Shown: positions 30,884-42,264 of the stretch, one piece after another | How the letters are laid out: every line of letters starts with the position of its first letter | Numbering within the stretch: position 1 is the first letter of the stretch | Source of the DNA: Hibiscus mutabilis | Lineage: Eukaryota; Streptophyta; Magnoliopsida; Malvales; Malvaceae | Direction: 5' to 3' | NCBI GenBank assembly: GCA_019671005.1 | Contig: CM033721.1 | Location: forward strand, 51,378,864 to 51,442,863 | Length of the DNA: 64,000 nt | The notes under the pieces: generated by a model | Seen by the model: the letters and a program-made list of their open reading frames with translations, nothing else | Told to the model about the DNA's origin: nothing | Databases searched by the model: none | Position numbers and translations under genes: made by a program

Positions 30884-32224
30884 TGTTAAGTATGCAAAAG
30901 TACTATATTTCTACCCTTTTTAATCATATTATTGTTAAAGTTAGGCTCATTTTAGTTGCATTCTTGTCATTCATGCATAGTTTCATAGTTTCCTCGTCTA
31001 TCGAGCTTGGCTTTATGTTTTGATGGTCTTCGTAGAGAAATCGCTATTGGTTTGCCTTATTTTGTACAGGTTGACTTGCCGGACCACTTGTTGAAGGATG
31101 CCGTGGCAAGTTAGGATGAGGATGGACTTGCCAACCACTTGCTGAGGGATGCCGCGGTAAGTTACGATAAAAGCCATTATCTGCAGATTTAATTCAAACA
31201 CAAAGAAGAATTATTCCAGATTCAAAATTCAAATCTCCAATCAGTTAGGGATCTTATTACACAAATTCTAGACGCATTTGGACTCTCTTTCCTCACTTAT
31301 TTAAGAAGATCGCAACACACAAAAAAGAGAGTCGATTTGGGGGAGATTAGATCACAAGATAATTCTCGCACAACCTTTTCTTTTTCAACTTGTATTGTGT
31401 GATCCCATGTCTGGGTTTTATTCCTTTGTATTTTCATTTTACCCAGCCATGAACTAGTTTAATTTTGCTTGGGTTATCGGGTTTTGTTGGTGTGCAAAGA
31501 CGAATGAATGTGAATGGTTTTGGTTTTTAATTCAATAAATTTTATTGTTTGTCCATTCTTGGCTCTTAATTTTCACTTTTAGGGAATTGGGAAAAGAACT
31601 TGAGTGAATCCATTTATCTAGGCTCGGGAGAGCTAGATTTATGAAATGAGTGGACACGGTTTCCATTTAAACAACTGTTGGTGGGAAGTAATTCCCTTAG
31701 GGATAAGGATGGGATTTCAATGGCTAAGAAGATTCCAAGATCGATGTTTCTCACCCAAGGTTAACACAGGGATGTATCACCAAGGATTTTGCAAACATCA
31801 GTTCTTCGGTTAGGGATAACACGAAGACATTGAAGAACACTCTGCATAACATTGAAGGAGGAAACCCAGTTGCTACGGCATTCAAGGAAACCCAGTTGCC
31901 ACTGTATTCTACTAAACCCAGTTGCCACGACAATTGACTTGCCTCAAGAATTAGAAACCACGACAATTCATTTAGCAATTGCACCACTAGTTACGATAAC
32001 CTAGCCTACTCTCTCATATCGATTACTCATTTCTATTTGTTTTACTTTGCTTAGTTTATTTTACTCGTTATTTATCACCGCCTATCACTTTCAATATTAT
32101 CCTCTTATAGTGCAAGAAGCTAGAAGTCAGAGTTCCACCAATCCCTATAGAGACGATCTTAATCTATACTATTACTTGTATGTGTTCACTTGTACCGTTT
32201 GCTTTGCGCTTGAATCACGCAACA
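30884..32224 (+). repeat. Athila-B 5' LTR
   Basis: 1,341 bp, from TGTTAAGTATG to CAACA. TATTTAAG at 31298-31305 is a candidate TATA box. The partner LTR is at 36966. Non-coding. Confidence 0.88.
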
Positions 32225-32230
32225 AGTTTT

Positions 32231-32248
32231 TAGCACCGTTGCTGGGGA
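32231..32248 (+). promoter_or_regulatory. Athila-B primer binding site
   Basis: TAGCACCGTTGCTGGGGA, six bases after the LTR, is the Athila tRNA-Asp-type site with three transitions. Confidence 0.75.
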
Positions 32249-32344
32249 TTGGCAATAGTGAGTTTGTTTTTAATTTCTTGCACCTTGTTTCTTTTTATTT
32301 TATTTTTGTATTTGGTTTCAAGGGGCTAACAATTTTGGTTTTGC

Positions 32345-33050
32345 TTCTGTGTATGACCAGAGCGAGACTGACATCACAAGACTACTGACTTGAATATGAG
32401 ATTGAACAAGTTCTTCACTGAAGAAGAAGAGAGATAAGAGAAACAATGATAGATCTTGTTCATCCAATCGACAAGCAGAATGCCCAAGGCAATTAGAATG
32501 ATGTGGCAGGAGGAGAGGCAGCTCTAGCTGAGCAACCTGTTCGTGTACGGAATAGACTCATCCGAGATCACTTAGTTCCAGACCTTGGTGATCTCAACCC
32601 ATGAATTTTCACTCTTGAGATTTAAGCTGCACATTTTAAATTAAAGTTAGTGATGTTTAATATGCTTAATTCATTTCGCCAGTTTGCCAGCTCAGCAACT
32701 GAAGATGCCAAATCATTCTTAGAAATTTGCAATTCATTCAAGCAACAAGAAGTCCATGAGGCTGAAATTATTACCCTATCCACTGAGGGATAGGGAAAAA
32801 TCATGCTTAAATAGTATCACATACAGATCTTATGAGGATAGTAATCAGCCAGCATGGCAGTCCTCAGTTCAGAAAGATGTACCTAGCAACAATGCCACGA
32901 CAATCATAGATAATGAGCCTTCAGCAGTTGCCATGACAAGTCCACCTTTCGCTGCAAGTTCATTCAACAATGTCAAGCCAGATGAGACGAGTAAAGGCAA
33001 TAAGATAAGATTGTCACCACCATTCCCATAGAGGCTGAAGAGGCAGAAGC
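32345..33050 (+). pseudogene. Athila-B gag remnant
   Basis: A short gag start (MTRARLTSQDY, near 32352, and RVRNRLIRDHLVPDLGDLN, near 32545) is followed by worn sequence with many stops. 32930-33030 has proline-rich codons like the gag-protease linker at 38490-38525 of Athila-A. The gag core is missing or unrecognisable. Confidence 0.6.
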
Positions 33051-33912
33051 ATGAATAGCAGTTTAAGAAGTTTCTTTGCGACAGTTGAAGAAGTTCACAT
33101 CAACTTGCCACTTGTTGGGGTAATAGAGGAGATTCCTAATTATGATAAGTTACTTAAAGACATTGTCTCTAAGTGAACTAGGCTTAGCGAGTTTGAGATA
33201 GTTGCCTTGACAGAGGGATGTATGGATATGTTGCACAATCGACTGCTACCCAAACTAAAAGCTCCATGTAGTTTTACAATACCTTGTGCCATCGGAAATC
33301 ACTATGTTGGGAAGGCACTATGCGACCTTGGAGTGAGCATAAACCTTAGGCTCAAATCTATTTTTCAAAGATTAGGCATAGGGAAGGTGAGACACACTAC
33401 AGTCATGCTACAACTTGGGGACAAATCTTATGTGCATTTAGAGGGAAAAATCAAAGACATTTTGGTAAGAGTGGAAACATTTATTTTTCCCGCTAACTTT
33501 ATTATTTTGGATTGTGAAGCAGGTGAGTTCGTGCCCATTATTCTTGGTAGACCGTTCTTAGCAACGGGAGGATCTTGATCGATGTTGAGAGAGGAGAGCT
33601 CACTATGCGAGTGAATGAGCAGCAAGTCACACTCAATGTTTTCAAAACCCTAAAGTATATTGATGACCCAGAAGAATGCAGATTATTTAGGCCACCACTG
33701 AATTTAACTTCAACATGGAGGAGTGTTTCCATGGAAATTTCCTTGCCGAGCCTAAATAACTTGAGAAGCCGGACAATGAGGTACAAGAGGAAGCAAATTG
33801 GATTGTAAGTAAATCGGGTAAAAGTTTCAAATCTCTTTATTATACAAGTAAGGAATGTAAAACTAACAAACCTTCCATTGAGCAACCTCCTATCTTAGAA
33901 TTAAAACCATTG
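33051..33912 (+). pseudogene. Athila-B protease
   Basis: An aspartic protease domain. The main frame 33207-33578 has APCSFTIPCAIGNHYVGKAL, then the active-site stretch CDLGVSINLRL (Asp-Leu-Gly, the form usual in Athila), GDKSYVHLEGKIKDILV and IILGRPFLATG. A frameshift near 33572 continues into DVERGELTMRVNEQQVTLNVF. Stops lie near 33055-33180 and near 33807. It ends at an ELKPL linker that is fused in frame to integrase sequence. Confidence 0.8.
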
Positions 33913-34143
33913 TCATGGCAACTGGTGCTTCTATATAATTCTTGTCTTATACTATTTTCGGACAAACTGAAGTCAAGATGATTTGGGCCATTTGAGGTAG
34001 TTAAACCTTATTCTCATGGGGCTGTTGTGATCAAATCAACCATGGATGGACGGGATTTTAAAGTCAATGGACAGAGATTGAATCACTACGTTGGTACTCA
34101 TATTGAGAGTGATAAGACAACGATATCCTTAGAAGATGCATGA
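33913..34143 (+). pseudogene. Athila-B integrase C-terminus
   Basis: The C-terminal end of integrase (QLVLLYNSCLILF, KLKSR, FGPFEVVKPYSHGAVVIKST, FKVNGQRLNHYV), stopping at 34141-34143 after SLEDA. It is joined directly to the protease linker, so about 2.6 kb present in Athila-A is missing. One in-frame stop lies near 33979. It is homologous to 2544-2776 and 42031-42264. Confidence 0.8.
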
Positions 34144-34713
34144 GAATGCTCTTTCTAAGTGTTTTTAATTTTATTGTTTAGTTCTTTTATCTCCATTTTT
34201 ATTTTTGTTTTATTTTATTATTTTTCTTTGAATTTCATCTTTTATCCTTTCCTTTTTTATTTTTTAGTTTGATTCAGTTTTTATCTTTATTTTTATTTAA
34301 TATTATCCTTTTGTTTTTGTTTTGTTTTTTAATTTTAGGATAAAAGTTTCAAAAGAGAAGAAGCTGGGCTATGAGGAGATAGAATTTCATTTGAATGAAA
34401 ATCTATCCCTAAGAAGGTGGAAAGTCGACAGTTTTTAGGGGATTTAAACAGCCCCTTTGAAAATTTTCACCCAAATTTTATTTCCTTCATTTTCTAACCC
34501 TAGTTGCACACCCACCTTTCACCCATCATTATTTTTTCTTTTTCCCCATTGGTGATACATCAATCCATCATCTTTACCAACCTTTCACTCCACCTTTAAA
34601 CTCCATTATCACCCATCTACTTTGTCTTCTTCATTTACTTTTTTCTTCTCCATCTCTTGAAACTCTTTTAGCTTTTCTTGTTTTCTTTTCTTTTTCAACA
34701 AGAACCAAACACC

Positions 34714-36068
34714 ATGGCCAAAAATTTGAAAACCATGCCCTGAGCAAGTTCTTTACAAGCAATTGAGCCATCTTTTCGTCATTTTGCTTCATCGGCTATT
34801 GAGCAAAGATTCAAGGAGAAGTTTTTCACTAGAAAGGTTTGGGAAGAGCAAGGGTTCGCCTATGATCTCTCCAAACCCAAATATGGTCTTGAATATTTCG
34901 TTTACACCATTATTGCGGATCATAAGTGGCCAATCTTTTGCGAACAGTCGACATCGGGGAACATCTCATGGGTAAGGGAGTTTTATTCTCATGTTTCTAA
35001 TCCAGATAATCCTTGTGCCTATATGCGTGGTAGGGCTATTCTTCTTGATGCCTCTGCTATCAACACATACTATGGGTTGTTTTCCACACGTGACGAATAT
35101 ACCGAGTTTGTAAATAATATTACCGTGGACGAGTTGGATAAAGTCCTCAAGGATTTCATCGTTGAGGGCACCAAATAGAATGATGGAGAAATAAAAGGCA
35201 CGGTGAATCGAGCCTTATTGAAACCCACGGCCAAGTTGTTGAATAACTTCGTCAAAACTCGTTTGATGCCTACAGCTCATAACACTACTATTTCTTACTC
35301 TCGTATATTGTTGATACATTCTATTTTGCATAATCGTACTATTAACATTGGACATATTACCGTTGATGAGATTTATGCTTGTAGCAAGAAGGATTTGGGG
35401 GCACTTTATTTTCTCGATCTGATTTCCATCTTTTGCGAGAAGGAGAACATGCCGATCGAGGCTACGGGCAAGAGGCTACCCTAGAAAACTGGGTGGAAAA
35501 AGACTCAGTATATGCGAATGATGCAAGATGGGCCACCAAAAGCACCAATAATGCAGAAATCCTCTATTCCCAATTCTGCCCCAGCACTAGAGCATGCCCT
35601 GGCAAGTGCGCATGCCACGACAAGTATGAAGGACGGAGATATCATGATTGGATCGAATGAAGGCACGAGAGCTACTACTTAGGTGATATATGAAGAACTG
35701 AGATATTTCCCTCACACGAGTTATCTTGGAGAATTATCCCAATAGTAATGTACCCTTCCCAATGTTCCTTGCCGAGTTACTTGCCCCAGCAACTGAAGCT
35801 GCACATGTTACAAGTGACATTGCCAACCACTTTCCCACGAAAAGGTAAGGAACCTGTTAATGAACCAGAATGTACTAAATCTTTATATGGTTTTTCAGAT
35901 TCTGACGACACCACTTTTGCACCGTTAAAGTCCCCACCTCCAGCTATGTCATCAAAGTTAATGTTGAAGCATAAATCTTCTAAACAAGAGGAGGCCAAGA
36001 AGAAGGGTGAGCTAGTTGAAGAGGTAGAGGAAACTACGGTTCATGACCCTGCACTAGTTTCACGATAG
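34714..36068 (+). pseudogene. Athila-B envelope-position ORF
   Basis: Athila elements carry an ORF after pol, in the place of a retroviral env; its role is unproven. The ATG at 34714 starts MAKNLKTMP, with a stop at once (near 34740). The body reads RFKEKFFTRKVWEEQGFAYD, WPIFCEQS, WVREFYSHV, AINTYYGL, a stop near 35176, then LLNNFVKTRLMPTAHNTTIS and a region resembling the putative plant transposon protein domain (RIL-LIHSIL, INIGHITVDEI). The C-terminal end (35830-36068) is rich in Lys and Glu. Frames shift near 35480. No transmembrane or signal segment is evident. Confidence 0.65.
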
Positions 36069-36507
36069 CAACCACCATGAGCTAGAAAATAAACCAAGAA
36101 AAATGGCTCGAAGGAAACTCCTAATTCGAGGCGACGACCTCTCTAATTAGTTAATTTTCATTTTGTTTTTATATTTGTTTCGTATTACATGCATTGAGGA
36201 CAATGCTTCTCTCCAGTATAGGGGGTTTGGTTTTTGTTTGTCTCATGGTTATTTGCATTCATTTTGTTTATCTCATGTTAGTTTGCATATGTTACTCGCC
36301 ATGACAATTATCTGATAAAACTACCGAAACTTACTATGGTATCCTATGATGAGTTTTGCCACTGCGCTTAGATGAGAAAACCTTAGATTTTAGGTTGAGC
36401 ACGAAGTTTACTTGAAATTTTGCTATGATGCTACTTATATTGACATTGTTGTGACTTGTTGATCGGGGGAGACCTAGTAAACTATAGGTTATTAAATTGG
36501 AAAATGT

Positions 36508-36681
36508 GCTAGAGGTGCCTAATTGGCTCTAGCCAAAATAAAATAAAATAAAGATAATTTCTTATTAGAGGTGCCCATTTGACTCTAGTTTTCACACATC
36601 GAGAATTGCTAAGGTGCCCATTTGGCTCTAGTTGATTTAATTGAAAATAAATTGCCAGAGGTGCCTAAAACTGGCTCTAGC
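36508..36681 (+). repeat. Four-hairpin array in Athila-B 3' region
   Basis: Units start at 36508 (GCTAGAG/CTCTAGC, perfect), 36564 (ATTAGAG/CTCTAGT), 36608 (worn) and 36654 (GCCAGAG/CTCTAGC). They share the inner GGTGCC with 27468-27658, so the array belongs to the family rather than to one copy. Confidence 0.75.
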
Positions 36682-36952
36682 AGAATTACTTGTCTCGACA
36701 AGTTAATAATAAAACCTAAGGTTTGCATGGAATCCTATTGATTGACTTGTACACAACTCCACACGCACATTTTCACTAGCATTGTAGTTTAACTTTGAGT
36801 AATCCTCTGTTCTTTCCAATGATCGAAAGATAATCAATTCTTCGTGCCACGGTTCTGAGGATTAAAGTCAAGTAAGAAGCATGTTTTTGGTGGTAAATGC
36901 CTTGGTAGGTAATTGTTAGTGTTTTGCATTGCTTGAGGACAATGAATAGTTC

Positions 36953-36965
36953 CAGTTTGGGGGTG
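36953..36965 (+). promoter_or_regulatory. Athila-B polypurine tract
   Basis: CAGTTTGGGGGTG directly before the 3' LTR. A worn duplicate (CCAGTATAGGGGGTTTGG) lies at 36213-36230. Confidence 0.75.
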
Positions 36966-38302
36966 TGTTAAGTGTGTAAAAGTACTATATTTTATACCGT
37001 TTTTACTCATATTATTGTTAGACTTAGGCTCATTTTTGTTGCATTCTTAGTCATTCATGCATAGTTTTATAGTTTCCCCATTATCGAGCTTGGCCTTATG
37101 TTTTAATGGTCTTTGTGGAGAAATCTTTGTTGGTTTGCCTTATTTTTTTTAGGTTGACTTGCCGAACCACTTGTCGAAGGATGTCGTGGAAATTTAGGAT
37201 GAGGATGGAGGACTTGTCGAACCACTTACCGAGGGATGCAGCAACAAGTCATGATAAATTTCATTATCTACAGATTTAATTCAAACGAAAATGATAATTA
37301 TCCCATATTCAAAATTCAAATCTCCAATCAATTAGGGGTCTGATTACACAGAATCTACATGTATTTGGACTCTCTTTCCTCACCTATTTAAGGAGATTGC
37401 AACACACAAACAAGGGAGTCGATTTGGGGGAGATCGGATCATAAGAGAATTCTCGCACAATCTTTTGTCTTTCATCTTGAATCGTGTGATCGCATGTCTA
37501 GGTTTTATTCCTTTGTATTTTCTTTTTATCCAGCCATGAACTAGTTTAATTTATCTTGGGTTATCGAGTTTTGTTGGTGTGTAAAGAAAAATGAATGGTT
37601 TTGGTTTTTAATTCAATAAATTTCATTGTTTGTCTATTCTTGCCTCTTGATTTTCACTTTATTGGGAAAGGAACTTGAATGAATCCATTTATATAGGCTT
37701 GGGAGAGCTAGATTCACGAAATGAGTGGACAGAGTTTCCATTTAAACAACCATTGGTGAGAAGTAATTTGCCTTAGGGATAAGGATTGGATTTTAGTGGC
37801 TAAGAAAAGTGCAAGGTCGATGTTGCTCACCCAAGGTTAATGCAGTGATGTATCACCAAGGCTTGTGCAAACATTAGTCCTTCAATTAAGGATAACATGA
37901 AGACATTGAAGAACACACCACCGAACATTAAAAGAGAAAACCCAATTGCTGCGGCATTCTAGGAAACCTAGTTTCCATGACATTCTACTAAACCCAGTTG
38001 CCACAAAAATTGACTTGCCTCAGCAATTACAAGCCACGACAATTTATTCGCCAATCGCACCAATACTCATGATAACCCATCCTACTCTCTCATGATGATT
38101 ACTTCTTTCTATTTGTTTTACATTGCTTAGTTTATTTTACTCGTTATTTATCACCACCTATATCTTTCAATATTATTCTCTTTTAGTGCAAGAAGCTAGA
38201 AGTCAGAGTTTCACCAATCCCTATTGATATGATCTTAACCTATACTATTACTTCGCGACATGTTCACTTGCACCGTTTGCGTTGCACTTAAATCATGCAA
38301 CA
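36966..38302 (+). repeat. Athila-B 3' LTR
   Basis: 1,337 bp, from TGTTAAGTGTG to GCAACA, followed by ATCAC. TATTTAAGG at 37385-37393 matches the TATA position of the other LTR. Non-coding. Confidence 0.88.
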
Positions 38303-38307
38303 ATCAC

Positions 38308-39251
38308 TCTCCGAAGTGGAAAACCATGCGAGAATGAGACATCTGTCAAATAGCCAATTATATGCAAGGACAAAAAGATGGTGCTAGCAGATGAGCCTAA
38401 GGAAGAAGAGAAAAAAGAGGCAAGCACTAACAATGCCAGACCTCAATTTGATGCCACTACCACTTTGGCAAAACTAGCGGAGCCCACATTTGCCTATCCA
38501 CCACCACCTTTTCCACAAAGGCTCTAGAAACACAAACAAGAAAAACATTTTAAGCGCTTCTTAGACGTCCTTAAACAACTGCAGATCAACATACCATTAG
38601 TGGAAGCTCTCGAAAAAATGCCTAATTACATCAAATTCATGAAGTACATGTTGTCCAAAAAGAGGAAGATAGGTGATTTCGAGATGGTCACACTTACTAA
38701 AGGATGCAATGCAATGATAACCAACATATTGCCACCAAAACTAAAAGATTCGGTAAGTTTCACTATTCCCTGCACGATTGGCAATAAATTCATGGGTAAA
38801 GCACTATGTGACCTGGGAGCCAACATCATCAATCTAATGCCAATGTCAATTTTTAGGAAACTTTGTATTGAAGCAAGGCCTACCAATAATAACACTCCAA
38901 CTGGTAGATCGATCTTATGCACATCCCAAGGGTAAGATTGAGGATGTGTTGGTAAAGGTAGACAAATTTATATTCCCAGCTAATTTTATTATTTTAGAGT
39001 ATGAGGCTGATGTCAATGTCCCATTAATATTGGGAAGACCATTTATTGCCATAGGTAGGGCTTTAATTGATATTCAAAACAGTGAGCTTACTATGTGTAT
39101 GAATGATCAACATGTTACGTTTAATGTATTTCAAGCTCTTAAGTGTGTAGATGAACCTCAGGAATGCCAAGTTGTTGAGTTGATGGAGTCTATTCTTAAT
39201 GTAGACATAGTGCAGATTTGCCAGAGCATAGATTTTGATGCCATGGAGTAG
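38308..39251 (+). pseudogene. Athila-A gag end and protease, broken
   Basis: Resumes the frame cut by Athila-B. After a TLRSG motif and a proline-rich linker (YPPPPFPQRL, stop near 38526), FKRFLDVLKQLQINIPLVEAL leads to the protease: FTIPCTIGNKFMGKALCDLG (Asp-Leu-Gly active site), INLMPMSIFRKL, a shift near 38870, then RSYAHPKGKIEDVLVKVDKF and LILGRPFIAIGRALIDIQN. It ends at the stop 39249-39251, and a linker (39264-39545) with PELELKPFLSHIKY leads to reverse transcriptase. Confidence 0.83.
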
Positions 39252-40470
39252 GATGATGAAGATATGATGAGTCAGGAATTTGAAGAATCAATCATGTTGA
39301 ACGAGGTCATAAGTTATTTTAGTAGATTTGAGCTACTCGAGTTTGCTGGCAGAGAAATCAAGGCACCCAAACCATCTATTGAGGAGCCACCAGAATTGGA
39401 GCTCAAACCTTTTCTAAGCCACATCAAATATACTTACCTAGGAGACAACTCAACTTTTCCAGTGATCATTACTTCTGATTTGACTGGAGATCATGAGGAA
39501 AGATTGTTGGAGACATTGGGCAATCACAAGCAAGCCTTGGAGTAGACCCTAGCTAATATCCGAGGCATAAGCCCAACCCTTTGCATGCAGATAATCATCA
39601 TGGAGGATTGTCATGGCAAAACAATCGAGGCTTAGAGGAGACCGAATCCTAGCATGAATGAGTTAGTCAAGAAATAAGTCATTAAGTGGCTGGATGATGG
39701 GATAACTTATCCATCTCTGATAGCTCGTGGGTCAGCCTAGTGTAGTGTGCACCAAAAAAGAGTGGGATAGTCGTGGTTCAAAACAAAAAAGATGAATTGA
39801 TACCCCCAAGGACCGTGAGAGGCTAGAGTGTGTGCATGGATTATAGGAAGCTAAATAATGCCACTCAAAAAGTTCACTTTCCACTACCCTTCATCGATTA
39901 GATGTTGGACAGATTGACAAGGAAGGCATTTTATTGCTTCTTGGATGGCTACTCAAGCTATAATCAGATTGCCATTGCTCTAGAAGATCAGGAGAAGACT
40001 ACGTTCACCTGTTTATATGGAACATTTTCTTTTAGAAGAATGCCCTTTGGAGTGTGTAATGCCCTAACAACGTTCCAGCATTGCATGATGTCAATTTTCT
40101 CGGATATGATTGAGCACAACCTAGAAGTTTCATGGATGACTTCTCCGTCTTTGATAAAACTTTTGAATAATGCCTTCATAGTTTGGAACTTGTTCTACAG
40201 AGATGCATGGAAACTAACCTGGTCCTGAACTGGGAAAAATGCCACTTCATGGTGAACGAGGGCATAGTTCTAGGACATAAAGTAACCAAGAAAGGACTGG
40301 AAGTAGACAATGCAAAGGTAGACGTAATCAAACAATTGCCACCACCCACAAATGGCAAATGTATTAGAAGTTTCTTGGGATATTCATGTTTTTATTTCCG
40401 CTTTATTAAAGATATCTCAAAAATCTCTAAACCTTTAAGCTTACTTTTGGAATAGAATACCACTTTTGCG
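39252..40470 (+). pseudogene. Athila-A reverse transcriptase, broken
   Basis: Motifs in order: the acidic linker with EELELKP-like sequence (to about 39540), VCMDYRKLNNAT (near 39835), FCFLDGYSSYNQIAIA (from 39930), TTFTCLYGTFSFRRMPFGVCNA, then the catalytic FMDD in a shifted frame (a missing base near 40128), and LNWEKCHFMVNEGIVLGHKV, IRSFLGYSCFYFRFIKDISK of the thumb. Stops occur near 39544, 39620, 39676, 39740, 39899 and 40453. Confidence 0.83.
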
Positions 40471-40962
40471 TTTAATGATTCTTGTTTGAAAGCTTTCAAT
40501 GAATTGAATGACAGGCTGATCAGTGCGCCAATAGTCGTGGCACTAGATTGGAATGAGCCATTCGAGCTTATGTGTGATGCCAGCAATTATGCCGTTGGAG
40601 ATGTGTTAGGACAAAGGAGTGGAAAAATTTTATATACCATCTATTATGCCACCTGCACACTGAATGAAGCCCAACTTAACTACACAACAATTGAGAAGGA
40701 ATTTCTTGCAGTTGCCTTAGCATTCGAAAAATTTAGATCTTATCTAGTGAGTAGTAAAGTTGTGGTATACACAGACCACTCGAAAATCAAATATCTTCTG
40801 GTCAAGAAAGATGCCAAGCCTTGCTTGATTAGATGGACACTTTTGCTACAAGAGTTTGATCTCGAGATACGAGATAAAAAGGGAAATAACAAAATGGTGG
40901 CTGATCATTTGTCTCATTTAGAGCACCACATTGAAGATGATAATGTCGCTTACATTAAATAA
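40471..40962 (+). pseudogene. Athila-A RNase H domain
   Basis: A long open stretch: PFELMCDASNYAVGDVLGQR (first Asp), NYTTIEKEFLAVALAFEKFR (Glu), VVVYTDHSKIKYLL (Asp) and NKMVADHLSHLE (last Asp). All four catalytic residues are present, and this is the best-kept part of Athila-A. The stop at 40960 interrupts the continuation to integrase. Confidence 0.85.
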
Positions 40963-40980
40963 GATTTCCCTAATGAATAC

Positions 40981-42264
40981 TTGCTGGTGACAACTAGCAT
41001 CCCATGGTATGCTGACATAGTCAACTACCTGGTCAGCAAAATATTGCTACTGAAATTTTCAAGTAATGCAAAGAAGCGATTTCTGAGGGATAATAAGCAA
41101 TATTACTGGGATAAGTTATTCTTGTTTAAACATTATGCTGACCAAATCATTCGTCGTTGTGTGCCAGTGGACGAACAACAAAACATCCTTCAACTTTTCC
41201 ATGCAGCACCATATGGAGGACACTTTGCTGGATGAAGACAGCAACCAAGGTGTTGTAGTCAGGATTTTTCTGGCTAACACTATTCAAGGACGCCCATTAT
41301 TTTGCCAAGGCATGCGACAGAAGCCATCATAGTAGAAACATTTCCAGCAGACATCGATTGCCACTACAAAATATCTTGCCTGTGGAACTGTTTGATGTGT
41401 GGGGGATAGACTTTATGGGGCCTTTCCCCCATCGTTTGGAAATTTATATATACTTGTGGCAGTAGATTATGTCTCAAAGTGAATTGAAGTTGTTGCTCTC
41501 CCAACAAACAATGCCAAGGTAGTTGCTAAGTTCCTACACAAGCACATATTTACCAAATTTGGAGCCCCAGAGCTATTATTCATGATGAAGGTACCCATTT
41601 TAAATGTCATTTAATCACTAAAGTTTTGTGCAGGTACGAAATACAATAAAGAATTGTCACTACCTACCATCCGCAAACAAATGGCCAGGCAAAAAATACT
41701 GGAAAGACTGTGAACCCAACTAGGAAGGACTGGTCTTTGAGGCTAGATGATTCCTTGTGGGCATAAAGAACATCCTTCAAAACACCATTAGGAACTTCCC
41801 CATGCAAGCTTGTATTTGGGAAGTCATGCCATATTTTGTTGGAATTAGAGCATCGAGTCTATTAGGCAACCAAACAGTTGAATATGGAATGGAGGGCTAT
41901 ATGTGAGAAGCGTTTGTTAGACATGAATGAGTTGGAGGAATTTTGAGCACAAGCCTATGAAAATGCTAAGCTTTACAAAGAAAGAACAAAAAGGTGGCAT
42001 GACAACAAAAGTTTACCAAGACGATTTAAAGTGGGGAAAAAAGTTATATTGTTCAATTCAAGACTTAATTTATTTCCAAGTAAACTCAAATCCATATGGT
42101 CAGGACCCTTTGAGGTTGTCAAGCCTTATGCTCATGGAGTGGTAGACATCAAAGACTCAAAAACGGGGACAATATTCAAAGTTAATGACAAGAGATTGAA
42201 GTATTATTGGGAAGAAAGTCAGAGTAATGCCAAGGGGAATATTCTCCTGGCAGAGATTCAGTAA
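40981..42264 (+). pseudogene. Athila-A integrase, heavily broken
   Basis: The zinc-binding part has YYWDKLFLFKHYADQIIRRC and HAAPYGGHFAG. The core has WGIDFMGPFP (first Asp, near 41402) and an AII-DEGTHF stretch (second Asp, near 41585), then YHPQTNGQAKNTGK, where the catalytic Glu position is Lys. Many stops and shifts lie between 41235 and 41950. The C-terminal part is open: ERTKRWHDNKSL, LFNSRLNLFPSKLKSIW, GPFEVVKPYAHGVVDI, FKVNDKRLKYY, with a stop at 42262-42264. Confidence 0.82.

Larger units (their letters stand above)
30884..38302 (+). mobile_element. Athila-B: internally deleted Athila element
   Basis: 7,419 bp with LTRs 30884-32224 and 36966-38302, flanked by ATCAC (30879-30883, 38303-38307). 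Internal order: primer site, gag start, protease, then a direct join (near 33912) to the integrase C-terminus, the envelope-position ORF, hairpin array, polypurine tract. Reverse transcriptase, RNase H and the integrase core are missing, so it could only have moved with help from another element. It sits in Athila-A gag, and its removal restores the conserved TLRSG motif there. Confidence 0.9.
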
